This document shows, piece after piece, positions 42,828 to 53,139 of a DNA stretch of 64,000 nt. A program made the translations under genes and the position numbers. Positions within the stretch are counted from its first letter, which is position 1, and every line of letters begins with the position of its first letter. The DNA lies in contig JAHLKF010000008.1 in NCBI GenBank assembly GCA_025558075.1, positions 124,001 to 188,000 on the forward strand, in the 5' to 3' direction. Source of the DNA: Gaertneriomyces semiglobifer (Eukaryota; Chytridiomycota; Chytridiomycetes; Spizellomycetales; Spizellomycetaceae). The notes below the pieces were generated by a model. The model searched no databases. It saw only the letters and a list, made by a program, of their open reading frames with translations, and was not told the origin of the DNA.

Positions 42828-44162
42828 ATGGTGCCTCCCATCGCATATCTCATAGCAGCAATCCTGCTCGTCCTGGGCACCGCTGTGGCCTGGATTGGCC
42901 GTCAAAAGGTATTCATGAGTTGTGACCATCTGCCACCAACGATGATAAGTAGCTGACCATGCTTTTTGTAGATCTTTCAGCATGCCAGACCTCTCGATGA
43001 GCAGGAATACACTGATGATATGGAGACGGTGATGTCTACCGCTGTTTCTGTCATGCCGTCTTCAAACAATACCACGACGACACCTACTACTGCCAACACT
43101 ACTTCGACAACCACGATTCCTTCTCCTAATCCGAGACCGGCGTCCTCTCGTAGAAAAGGTAGAAAGGATCGCGCTACAACCCCGCCTCGCCATTCTCATG
43201 CTATGACCACTTCTGTACATACACCATTACTGGCAGAACCGATGGCAACGACAACCAACGTAGAAACGCATACTGCTGATGCTCACAGTAATGTCCGAAA
43301 GACAATCACTCCTGAATCTACTATATCTGCCGAAAGCATAACATCAGCGGATCAGAAGCCTGTTCAGAAAAGTGCCGCTAAAATCGATGAAAAATCCTTC
43401 GGACGACTTAATGTAGTTACTAGAATAAAGCCTGCGTCTGCTCCCCGAAACGAGCCGAGCCCGGTTAGTCCTAACGGCAAATGGATTGAAATTCCGCGGA
43501 GATCTTCTCCGAAACCGACTCCTAAACAGGTGCCCGATCACGAAAATGAGAAACCACCACGTCACTACTCCCCGGCAAAGGAACACCATCAACCACCAAC
43601 CCAGCGCTACCACTCTAACAAACCTCTGCAACATGTTTCCTCCGCTCGTCGACAGGCAGCGAAAATCTCGCACTCACGCACCTTTTCATCGCCACCACAG
43701 ATGCCTCGTCAGCGCCATGTTCCGGTCGTTGTGCCACACCGCCCCTACTCTCCTTCCCCGTCGCGCAGTCCTCCTCAGACACCTCCACCTTCGTACGAGA
43801 GCGTCATAAACGAAACAAGCGTCAGGACTCCACCAGGTCTTTCTCCTTCTGCTTCTCCTCATGCTATAAAACCCGCATTTGTCACCCCGTCTCCGCCCTT
43901 GGGACTTGCCGCCGCCGCGGCCATTTCTGAACCCGTACAACAATGGTCTCCATTCTCCGGTCTTGATATCAATCTGTATTCCACCTCTCCGCCCACCCCA
44001 ATCGGTAATCACGTTCACTCACACAGACGTACCAGCTCGACCGTGTCTGCTCGATCTTATCTTCAGCAACGAACCCAACAGTCTCGAACCGATGATGATC
44101 ACGGCGACGGGGAGGCCTTTAGTTTGTTCGACCGACGTTTCTCTTCTGTGATTGGAACGTAG
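42828..44162 (+). CDS. Single-pass membrane protein with Ser/Thr/Pro-rich tail and PPSY motif
   Basis: Two exons (42828-42908, 42972-44162) give 423 residues. Residues about 3-22 (PPIAYLIAAILLVLGTAVAW) form one transmembrane segment, followed at once by GRQK, so the long remainder is probably cytosolic. That remainder is disordered: Thr/Asn-rich first, then rich in Pro, Arg and His. It holds TPPPSYESV (codons at about 43780-43806), a PPxY motif that binds WW domains of Nedd4/Rsp5 ubiquitin ligases. Topology and motif resemble yeast Rcr1/Rcr2-type Rsp5 partners, which are also short membrane anchors with PY motifs. Sequence similarity outside the motif is not evident, so the role is a guess. 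Confidence 0.7.
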
Positions 44163-45132
44163 CAGCTTTCTGAAGCTACTGCTACTGCTCTTATATTGTT
44201 TATTGGATTATTTAGCTGCTGTTCATATATATCTAGTGGGGACCATGGATTATTTTTTTTTTAGATGTACAGTCTACTTGACTGGCCAGGTAGATCTGGA
44301 GGGTTAGATGAAGCACCTGAGGGCCTTATAGTTAGTGCGTCCTATTTCTTACGGCGTAGCTTTGAGGCGTTGGCATGCAGACTTCCAATGCTGGTCCAGC
44401 GAGCGGTTTCGCCCGGTGCCCTTCATTTATCGTTTGTAAATAGAGGTTTCGTGTTTACTATATTCCTTACTCGTTTCGTTTTCAAACATTGTAGAATGGT
44501 TTCTTCACCCAGTCAGGAGAAAGCGACCTGCTGGTCCAAATGATGAAACCAATTTTTATGAAGTTTTGCAGCACAATATGACAAGGCCCTCGTTCGGACT
44601 CTAACGAAGAGGTTCATAGAAAACATTGGCATCCTGACTTTTGAAACAGAACTCAATGGTGCAAAATCGTTTCGATTCAACGGACACTTGACAAGTCGCG
44701 TTCAAACGTCCGAATGAAAGGCTGGAGTTAATTCGAAGGAGAGAATCCATAAACGTTGCTCAAAACTTGCATGGGAAGCAGAACGGTTTTGCCGTGGCAG
44801 GCCGTCAACGTCAGCGGCATCATTTATTTTTCAAGTTTAATATAAGAAGAGCTGAATGCGTTGAAGGCGGAGGACCCGGAATGCAAAATTCTGGACCTTG
44901 ACAAAAAATTCGTGATGAAGACTTAATGAGATCGTTGTCCGCTGTCCAGCCAAGTGTAGCTAGTCAGTGGATTTGCGCCAATTCCTCATCGATACGATTA
45001 CCGCTATATACCCAGCGACATCCTAGGACAAGGCGCTTCTTCGAGCTGGTCTCAAAGGGCAGCGCTAGGTCTTTTTTGGAGAACATATCAAAGCTGGGGA
45101 ATACTCATATTGAAGAGGGGTGTTAAACAAAC
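44163..45132. other. Intergenic, no gene recognised
   Basis: About 970 bases, the largest gap in the window. Short frames at 44265-44543 and 44926-45126 show no family resemblance and no good splice partners. The sequence is A/T-rich around 44210-44265 (3' flank of the previous gene). No tRNA-like B box or repeat was recognised. Confidence 0.35.
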
Positions 45133-46343
45133 ATGTCAGAAATGAAAGAGACCAAAATCCGGGTCGCTTCTGAACCAGTGATCCATGATACTCGAACGCT
45201 GTCACCGCCTGAAAGCAATCATGCATCGAATCAAAGTTTGTCGTCGTCTGCAAATCCTGGTCTGCCACATATCGACAACGATAGCGGTCCAAAGTCGTTT
45301 CTGGGCAAGCTGGTCTACGCTCACCTCCAGGACCTCGACCGTGATCCCACCGTGCTGGTCACGTCTTACAAGGTCTCCTCACAAACTCTGTTCTGGTTCC
45401 GGTTGTTTGGCTTGTTTTGGGTCCTCTTTATCGTCCCGTGGAGTCTAGCGAGAGGCAATGGGGAGACATATCTATTCTACTTTACCAATCTGACGTGGTT
45501 AGGGTTGGGACTCTGGTTTGCGGTACGTATTGTCGGCGGTCCCGGCAGGAATGCTTGCTTCGTTGAAGCTTGTCGTTAGAGGTTGTCGCTGATTGGATTG
45601 TTGTGGATCTATCGTCTAGGTCTCCGCCTTTCAAACACGTCGCTACGTGGTGTACGGAACTACAAACTTGTTCTTGAACCAAAGCAAGTTTACGAAATGG
45701 CTGACATGGAACATCTACCTCATGCCAGCAACCTTTCACTGGATTGTGCCGGTACGTTGAGGCTTTGAGCTGGTGCGTCAGACCTTGATTGCTGATACGG
45801 CGTTGAACAGATTGTCTACTGGGCCTTACTATCCAAGAAGTTGATTGAGCAGGGCGGAGCGATGAATGTGAGTATTTCCAAAGCGAGGAGCCTCTTTATG
45901 TGGTTATAGCACTGGTACTTACTTTGTGCTTCCAGTACTGGGTCAACGTCAACGTACACGCCGTCGATCTCGTCTTGGTCTTCATTGAGTTCTATCTCAA
46001 CCGCGTGCCGATGTTCTACAGTCAATGGCCGTCTGTCCTGGGAGCAGGTGTGCTCTTTATGGCATATGCCTTTGTTCAAAACGCCGCTTACACGGGCTAC
46101 GATGCTCAGAGCTAGTGAGTGCCGTCGTTGTCTCGCCTTCTGTTAGATGGATGGCGTATCTAACTGCATCTTCTTTGTAGCCCCAACGGCTTCTGGGTTT
46201 ACAGCTTCCTGGACACATCCAAATCCTTTGCTTGGGTTTACTACATTGGCCTGGTCGTGGCGTTCATTCTTCTCTTCTGCTTGGTCGTTAAACTCCACAA
46301 GTTCAGGGACCACAGACGCGCACGACACCGTCAACAGTTCTAA
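45133..46343 (+). CDS. FAR-17a/AIG1-like multi-pass membrane protein
   Basis: The AIG1/ADTRP family includes membrane threonine hydrolases that cleave fatty-acid esters of hydroxy fatty acids. Five exons (45133-45522, 45620-45751, 45811-45867, 45936-46114, 46181-46343) give 306 residues. The first 75 residues are hydrophilic. About six membrane segments follow: FRLFGLFWVLFIVPWSL, LFYFTNLTWLGLGLWFAV, WNIYLMPATFHWIVPIVYWA, NVHAVDLVLVFIEFYL, WPSVLGAGVLFMAYAFVQ and SFAWVYYIGLVVAFILLFCL. The Thr in the FTNLT segment and the His in NVHAVD sit where AIG1 has its catalytic Thr and His. The C-terminus is basic (KLHKFRDHRRARHRQQF). The final exon restores NGFWVYSFLD, a family block. Confidence 0.8.
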
Positions 46344-46900
46344 GTCTCCCGCTAGCCCACTTCATTGATGTTTCCCCCCCTGAACATGCGCTCGATGTAA
46401 ATACTTTTAGTAGAGTGTGTACTCCCCTCTCTTTGGACTGGCTGATGCCGTAGTTTTGCGGACGAAGGTTTATAGTAAATACCATGTCATTACATTCAAA
46501 ATACAAAGAGATCACCAAAAAGAAAACCTCATTTCCTTGGTAGATGTGGACTGGCTGTTTAGTTAAGTGACGACAAACTCCATTGTACATTGCGCAGCAC
46601 CATCTGCATAGCAGTCGCCCATCCGTGCATTGACGCTTATTCGCTTTGCCGGCCTATGCGCTGTTCATGGTTTCAGTGCAACGGCTGCTGCCTGTCGAAA
46701 ACCTCGACGCGCGCTCGCAAAATTCCAAAGTCCCGCAAAGATGCCCCAGCGGCTCCGGGAAATCGCACCATCTCCGAGGCATTGAGAGCGGTGCATTTTG
46801 GTTTAAAACCTGACCGTTTTCTGGTTCCTTCATCACTGGGCAACCCTCTCTCTTCAAGGCCTCATTTGGGCTGATTCATTGAGTACCATCATCCCCCGTC
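46344..46900. other. Intergenic between AIG1-like and hydrolase genes
   Basis: About 557 bases on the same strand as both neighbours. Frames at 46590-46874 (+) and 46654-46857 (-) overlap each other and neither resembles a protein family, so both are taken as chance. It should hold the 3' end of the first gene and the promoter of the next. Confidence 0.35.
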
Positions 46901-48581
46901 ATGTTGTTCGGCCTGTATACGACCCTATATGCCTTGTCGGTAGTGAGCACAGGCGCACTCTGCGTGCTGTCGCAGGTGCCGATTCCTGGCTACATTGACC
47001 GAAAGGTCAGACTCTCTGTTATGGTTCTGAGCAGCTTGATGTAAGCCACCTTGTTCTTTTGCATGTTCATAGCCAGAATCGCCTCTCTGATGCGTCTTTT
47101 TGCGGCTCCATACAGTACAGAATACCCGCAAGTATTCCTGCTGCTCAAGTTCTTACTTCTTCGATTTGCCACGTCCGTTGGAGTGTTCACCTTGCCGTAT
47201 GCCAACTGGCTCTACTCGCTGGATGTACTCATTTTCCTTGTTCTGTGGGCTTTCTTCCTGCAGTCCCACTTTGCGCGATACATTGTTGATGAGCAGACGA
47301 AACGGTACAGGGTGCCGGAATCGCATGACCCTCCAGGTTTCTTCATGTACGTCTTGCTTTATGTCTCGTACTTGGTATTGGCAGTTGCTCACCCATTGAA
47401 TTGCTAGGCTTGGATATTGGTTCCGCTTGTTGAACCCGTTTTGGTCTGCCCGGAATGTCATGACCCATCCTAACAGTGAGTATAACCGCTTATAAGCCTT
47501 AACTTGCAGTATTAAGGCTAATAACTTGCACAAAGTTTGTTATGCGACGGATTTAGAGTTGAAGCAGTCTCTTCCCGCAACCGAACCCTTTCTGTCACTT
47601 GATATCCACATCCACCCTAGCTACCCACGCACTCGTCCTGTTCTGGTGAGTTTTACACATCCGCCAAGCAACGGTTCTACCGTAATTGTCTAATGCAATG
47701 TGGAAAAACAGATCTATATCCACGGAGGGTCTTGGTCCATGGGTGACAAGACCAATACACCTCCATTCTTGTCGTACATGGCCCTGAAACACTGGGTAGT
47801 CGTTAGCATTAACTACCGCCTTTCTCCATTTGCCAAATACCCGGACCACTTGATCGATGTCAAGCGAGCCATCCGTTGGGTGCGCTCCAACATTGCACGC
47901 TATGGTGGTGATCCCTCCTTCATCGCCATCTCTGGTGGCTCTGCAGGGGGTCATCTTGCTGCAATGGCTGCCATGACCCAGAATGACCCGTTCTATCAAC
48001 CTGGCTTTGAAGATGTCGACACGTCCATTCAAGCGTGTGTGCCCATCAACGCCGTCCTAGACGTTACCAATCACAAACGCTTCTGGAAAAACAAGATGCA
48101 AGATTGGTTTGCACGACACATTGCAGGCTTCGAGGATGGTTTTGCCAAACATGAGGAATTCCTGAAGCTCTCTAGCCCGGTGATTATGCTGAAGCAAATG
48201 GAGGCGGAGAAGAGAAGGAGTACTGTGGCCAACACCTCTGAGATCACCGAGACTGTTGACGAGTCTAAGTCGGAACGGACCACTACTAAGCTTCCTCGCG
48301 GCCTGACCGCTAGCGACACGTTGCCGCCGTTTCTCCTGTTCCATGGCCGTGCGGACCACCTGGTACCGCACCGTCAAACGCGCGATTTTGTGCAGTCATT
48401 CAAGCGTGTCTCCAAGTCGCATATTTGCTACGTGGAATTTCCCAATGCGAACCACATTTACGACGTTCTATCCGCGCCTAGGGGTCATTACATGGCATAT
48501 GGTATCGAAAGATTTTTGGGTAGATGCTGGGATGACCACGTAAACCGTGAATCAGGCACTGCGCACGATAAACAAGAGTAG
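46901..48581 (+). CDS. Membrane-anchored alpha/beta hydrolase (HSL/arylacetamide-deacetylase-like esterase)
   Basis: Five exons: 46901-47040, 47077-47346, 47408-47475, 47536-47645 and 47712-48581, giving 485 residues. The N-terminal third has about four hydrophobic segments (LYTTLYALSVVSTGALCVL, VMVLSSLIIASLMRLF, LLLKFLLLRFATSVGVF, LDVLIFLVLWAFF), unusual for this fold. The catalytic part starts near residue 195: oxyanion IYIHGGSWSMGD, nucleophile GGSAGGHLAAMA (Ser about 273), acid in FHGRADHLVPH (Asp about 411), and base in FPNANHIYD (His about 443). All three triad residues are present. Intron 1 is only 36 nt, but splicing it out gives a continuous hydrophobic helix, so I accept it with caution. 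The substrate is unknown; a membrane lipid ester or sterol ester is plausible. Confidence 0.82.
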
Positions 48582-48765
48582 ATACCATGCTGTAAACCAC
48601 GCATTACGTTTGTGTTAGGATAGATTATTGTAGGGGTACTTTAGTGCTGGCTGTTTCTTTTTGTTGCGAACGGTCTCATTCTCATGTTGGACAATGGTAT
48701 CATATTAAAACTACTTTTGTTTTGTCCATTCCCTGACGGATCTTGTGAACACCCCACAGCAGGTA

Positions 48766-51009
48766 TTACAGACCCATCTCGCGCCTAATACTCTCGACGG
48801 CAACGACTCCTTTTTGATGCTCCTCTTCCAGCTTTCGCAACTCACTTTCTGCTTTTCTCCGTTCAAAATATTCGTCGTCGTCCGAATCAGGTGATGTGGA
48901 TTGGCGCCGGAGCTGATTCCTCGTTGGTGCTGACTGGGCCGGTTTGGGTATCGACGCTGCATAGCTCTGCATCTGAAGGTCGGGACTGTGGTGAGAAACT
49001 ATTTGGGGTAGAATTAATTGTACCTAGGCTGCTTACTTTTCTGCGCTTCATGGCGGCTGCCTCGACGTCCTTGGGCGCATATTTTACGCTCAGCGGGTTC
49101 GTGGCGGCGCGGGCAGTATGGCTTCTGGGTTTTGACGAAACCGTGGCAAAGGGATTTTGGCTCGTCATGGACCCTCGTGATGATGGCCTTGTGCTGTTTT
49201 GTTGCTTGTGCAGAAGCGAACGTGCTAACATGCGAACCTGCTGTGCGTATTGTTTTTGTTTATGGTACTTGTCCAACTAACAAACAGAGTTGCAGGTGTG
49301 AGTCATTGGCGGCAAGATATTAATTGTTCAAATCAATGAAACGACGTACTTTGGCAATGTATTCCTCATTCGACGTGTCGGGCCCTAGACCGCCGAGCTT
49401 GATTGCATCCAGGCGCTTGATGGACTGCGTTGGTTGTGGCTTCTCTGCGGCTTTGGCCACCGGTTCCGATCTCGCAACAATATTCTTTCGTGGTGGAGAT
49501 TCTTCTATTGGCGGTAAGGAAGGAATATGGTCGGTTGAATGACGGTAAGGATGGGAAACGGGATGTGGTGGAATCGGTGGAGGAAGCAATGTCGTAGAGT
49601 ACGCAACTACCTGCTGAGTGGGGCGCAAAGGCGGTGGTGGTTTCATTAAGTGTGGCTGATCTGCGGGCTGTAATGATGGATGAAACTGTGGAAGCGGTGG
49701 AGCTTGGAATGATGGAGGAAGAGTATACGTATGCGTCGGCCGCGGCGGTTGCATTGCGGTGGGAAATAGGGTTGACGGATTTTGAATCGCTTGTTGTTGG
49801 CTGGACTTTGCCGCGTATTCTGCGTGCTGTAGATATGCGGCGCCCGAATTACTCCCTGGGGGTGGCGGATTTCGTCGCGACAGTACGGGATACGTTCTGG
49901 TTGTGTGGTCACTGTACATAGACGACCTATCTGTGGATGCATTCGAGACGTTCGAAGTGACACGACTTGGTGCTGGTTGGGTACGGGATTGAGGATGGGG
50001 CATTCTTGAAAAAGTGGGACCAACGTAGGAATAAGTCTGTGGCGGTATTGGTTGGGCATCAGGTGGAGGTACATAAAGGGGAGGCCCTTGCGTACGCCCT
50101 AGTACATACGGTGGGAGCGGCGGTTTTTTCGGTACTGGTTCGTGATGTGGCAGTGACGTAGGAGGTGCTGGTCGTGAATAAGAGATTCCTTGCATCTGCG
50201 AATTCTCAATATCGTAGTCTGCGAGATCCAACTGTGCGTGTTCTTCGCTCTTTGGTCGTTCGGGCTCCGGCCATACTGTAGCTACCACTGCTTTCCGAAG
50301 CTCTGTCATTGTTTCAACATTCCACTTTGGATGCTTTCGTAGAACTTTTAGCGTTGCCGAGTACAAGCTGTTCGGATCATCATCTTGCTCCGACCCTTCA
50401 TTGCCCACCAGTCGCTCCGAAGTTGTCGGATGTACTTGTGCATGAATCTGGCTGCCGTGAGCAAGCAATGAATATTTACTGATAGGTTACAAAATGGGGT
50501 TTCACGCACCTGGAGTGCCCTAGAACATGTCCATCAACAGTGGACGCCCCTTTTGGTGGGTAATCACGCGCTGTCGACTGTCCAGGCTTCCTGGTGGACG
50601 CTCCAGTGGCAGCTTTCGCTTGTGCTGGCTTTGGTGTCTTTGGCTTGCTCCGTCGTCGATATTTTACTTTAGATGCCTTTGTCTTACGTGTGATAAGATA
50701 ATGCAAAGTTTTGAATTGTCGCGTTGATTTTGCAGAGTCTTCAGATATATCGGGAATTAACTGGCCACTCATGCCTTCAGAGTCCTTTTCGAGCGTAGAT
50801 CCTGCCACCTGCGACCGCATGTCTCTCTGCATATTTTGTGTGCGTCGGTCTCGAGCGTCTACACTTTCCATCGTCTGCATGGGCGGCGTCCCCTCGAACT
50901 CGGATCCTGAAGCGTCCCGATGCGTATAGTAGCGCTGCTTCTTCGTAGGCCCGATCGTGATCTGAGCATTTCGCTCGTCTGAAGTACTCGGTAAGACGGA
51001 CAATGGCAT
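48766..51009 (-). CDS. JHY-like (C11orf63-like) protein, candidate flagellar protein
   Basis: Four exons: 50510-51009, 49350-50451, 49037-49276 and 48766-48972, giving 682 residues. The first 500 residues are disordered, with a basic patch (KASKVKYRRRSKPKTPK) and a Pro-rich middle. The last 170 are conserved-looking: KLGGLGPDTSNEEYIAKLDK, then YHKQKQYAQQVRML, then RRKMQSYAASIPKP, and a closing helix around EEEHQKGVVAVESI. From memory, vertebrate JHY has the same order: a LGGLGPDY block, a QKEYAKQV block, RQKALEYAKxIPKPK and a final HEEEKQAVAAFKAL helix. Mouse Jhy is needed for normal motile-cilium structure. Without intron 49277-49349 (GTACGT...TTTGTTAG) the frame stops at 49320, which would wrongly split it into two genes. 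No domain search was possible. Confidence 0.65.
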
Positions 51010-51348
51010 TCAAAAGAAATGCAAGTGCAGCGCTTAAATCGGAGGCACTTGTGATTTTAACGGGTTTACTTCAGAATCGATTGTAAGTTCGTGTTGGATC
51101 GGAGTTAATACGTAATCACACACACCAGTCAGTAATCGATATCAAGACGGTGTCCGTCCAACAACGCTCAAGGCTCTAACATATCACCAAAGTATGGCAC
51201 CAGAAGTGGGAGAACCCGACAACAAAGCATTGCACGCATTGGCTTGTCATCCGTTTTATTCGGATTGCGCACATATGTTGTATTGTTTTTGTAAAGTCTA
51301 GCGCATACAGGTCCACTTCCTTAAATTACCGACGCATGGGACTGCTTG
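51010..51348. other. Intergenic between the JHY-like 5' end and MTD1 3' end
   Basis: About 339 bases. Both neighbours are on the minus strand, so this is the JHY-like promoter plus the MTD1 3' UTR. No frame, repeat or RNA is recognised. Confidence 0.35.
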
Positions 51349-52552
51349 CTACAGGCCGCCCTTTTGGTACTCATATAACCTCAACAGATTTCTCTGTAGC
51401 ATGGCCACTGTAACCTTGCCGACACTGGGAACATATATGCTCGCCTTTTCTTTGATATCATCATTGAAGTTCTTCGCCGTTGAGAAGTTGATGGCAACCA
51501 CTCCGTCCTTCAGTAGGGAGGTATCAACTTTATATGTAGACGTCGGCACGCCAGTGATAACCACGTCTGAGCGGGCAAGTGCTTCTGGAAGTGTTATAGA
51601 TGTCTCAAAGACCTAGCGAACCTGATAAGTACACGCATTGACAAAGAAAGAGTCTACATGTATGAGGGCCTACCTCATGCTTGCGAAGCTTCAAGCCTTC
51701 ACCACGATGGAACTCCATGATGCCATCCACATCAACAGAGTATACCTTTGCACCATCATTAGCGAGAAGTGCGGCAAGCGGCCGCCCCACAACCTCTGAA
51801 CGGTTGATGATGGTAATGGTCCGGCCATGAAGGCGGTTACCGTAAGTCAAGATTCTGTTGTAGACACCGATGTGCTCCAAGATCTGTTGATGTGGATGAG
51901 ATTTGTGCGGATCGGCATGGCGATCTGTCTGACAACTTACCTTGACCAGGGCCAACGGAGTGCAAGGGATGATACACTTGCGTGTTTCCTCTTTGTCGAG
52001 AAAGCGGATGTTATGATACATGCTATAGCGGTACTTATGACAGAGTCCCTCCACATCCTTTCGGTAGTCCACAGTGTTTTGCAGATACCCGTCCTGCATG
52101 CTAAAATCAGAATCTTGCTTTCGCCCGGCCCCCATTATGGCAGTCTTGGATGCATCTGTGCCATTTCCTTGCAACTCAAGCTTGTTCTTACCCACCTGCG
52201 TCCCACCAAAGACCGGGTAGTAGACCATGATGCCGTGAACATCGGGATCATTATTGGCTTCCACCAGCTGGTCCTCGAGTTCTGTGCGGGGACACTGACG
52301 AAGTTGGAAGCGGATGCCGACCTCAGCGCAGGTCTTCTCTGTCCATTCAGCGTACTTTACAGCAGCCGGGTCTTCATTAGAGAGGAATGCGACCAAGAGA
52401 GGGGCCGTGGGGAGCGCGGCCACCTGGGATTTCAGCTCCGCACTAATGACCATTCAAGATGTAAGTACGGTATCGCTGCCAGATGACCATCAAGCAAGAA
52501 CTTACATGAAAGGGCTGGCCACATCAGTGACCTTGACTACTTTGCAATGCAT
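51349..52552 (-). CDS. MTD1: NAD-dependent 5,10-methylenetetrahydrofolate dehydrogenase (Mtd1)
   Basis: Oxidises 5,10-methylene-THF to 5,10-methenyl-THF with NAD in the cytosol, feeding purine synthesis; the monofunctional enzyme is typical of fungi. Four exons (52506-52552, 51941-52442, 51674-51883, 51349-51612) give 340 residues (yeast Mtd1: 320). The short first exon MHCKVVKVTDVASPFI restores the family N-terminus. Blocks shared with Mtd1: LLVAFLSNEDPAAVKYA, VHGIMVYYPVFGG, KDVEGLCHKYRYSMYHNIRF, IIPCTPLALVKILEHIGVYN, INRSEVVGRPLAALLANDGA, VYSVDVDGI, VVITGVPTSTYKV and YVPSVGKVTVAMLQRNLLRL. A short insertion (about residues 110-130, NKLELQGNGTDASKTAIMGA) follows VFGGTQ and is not in yeast. 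It is divergent from MDN1. Confidence 0.96.
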
Positions 52553-53139
52553 TTATGGGACGTTAAGGGAACACGGGGGACTCTGTCTTTGACGCTTTAC
52601 AAGATCGCCGGAGGGACAGCCGGGGGAGGCTTTCAATACTCACATGGACAGATGTCAACTTTCTCTCGCACCGTCCGCGAATCTACTGCATCTATCGGCT
52701 CTTCAAAACGCTGCTCTCCGTGGAGATGATACGTCCTTTATGCCACCGTTTCCGAACGTCGGAAGGCCGAGCAAAGCGGAATTTTTATCACTCCAAAAAC
52801 ATTTTCACTCGAGTGACTTGTCAGGTTATGACTTGTGAAGTGACCGCCAAAGTGACATTCTTTTTGACAAAATGTTTAGTTGTTTTCCCCACAAACCTTT
52901 GCAACGAACGCACGGGCGAACAACAAGACCAACTAACCGATCAACCGAGGAGTGCTTGGGGACGGTGGCTGATTAAGATACCAAGGGGAGGCCTGTCTGC
53001 TGCTGCTTCGTTGGGTGGCCGGGATTGTGGGGTCGACGGATCATCGGATTGCGACCGGGGACTCGTCAAAGAATCGCCGCGTATACGAAAACCAGTGGAG
53101 AAGGCATATTGCCTTTACCGCTCTACATCATTCACACAA
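52553..53139. promoter_or_regulatory. Divergent promoter between MTD1 and MDN1
   Basis: A 587-base interval between two opposed starts. The MDN1 frame is open upstream to about 52720 and includes an in-frame ATG at 52720 and others. I chose 53140 because the sequence before it is rich in Cys and Gly and unlike the protein's N-terminus. Nothing else is recognised. Confidence 0.35.

Noticed and set aside
42488..42846. Minus-strand frames of about 100 codons near 42.5-42.8 kb
   Set aside because: They translate the GA/GT simple repeat into Ser/Leu/His runs; no domain and no start context.
46590..46874. 95-codon frame between the AIG1-like and hydrolase genes
   Set aside because: Cys/Arg-rich, overlaps an antisense frame of similar size, no family match or splice partners.
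49320..49322. TAA as the end of a separate Pro-rich gene
   Set aside because: It lies inside an intron that joins the two halves of the JHY-like protein in frame; the downstream half has no proper start of its own.
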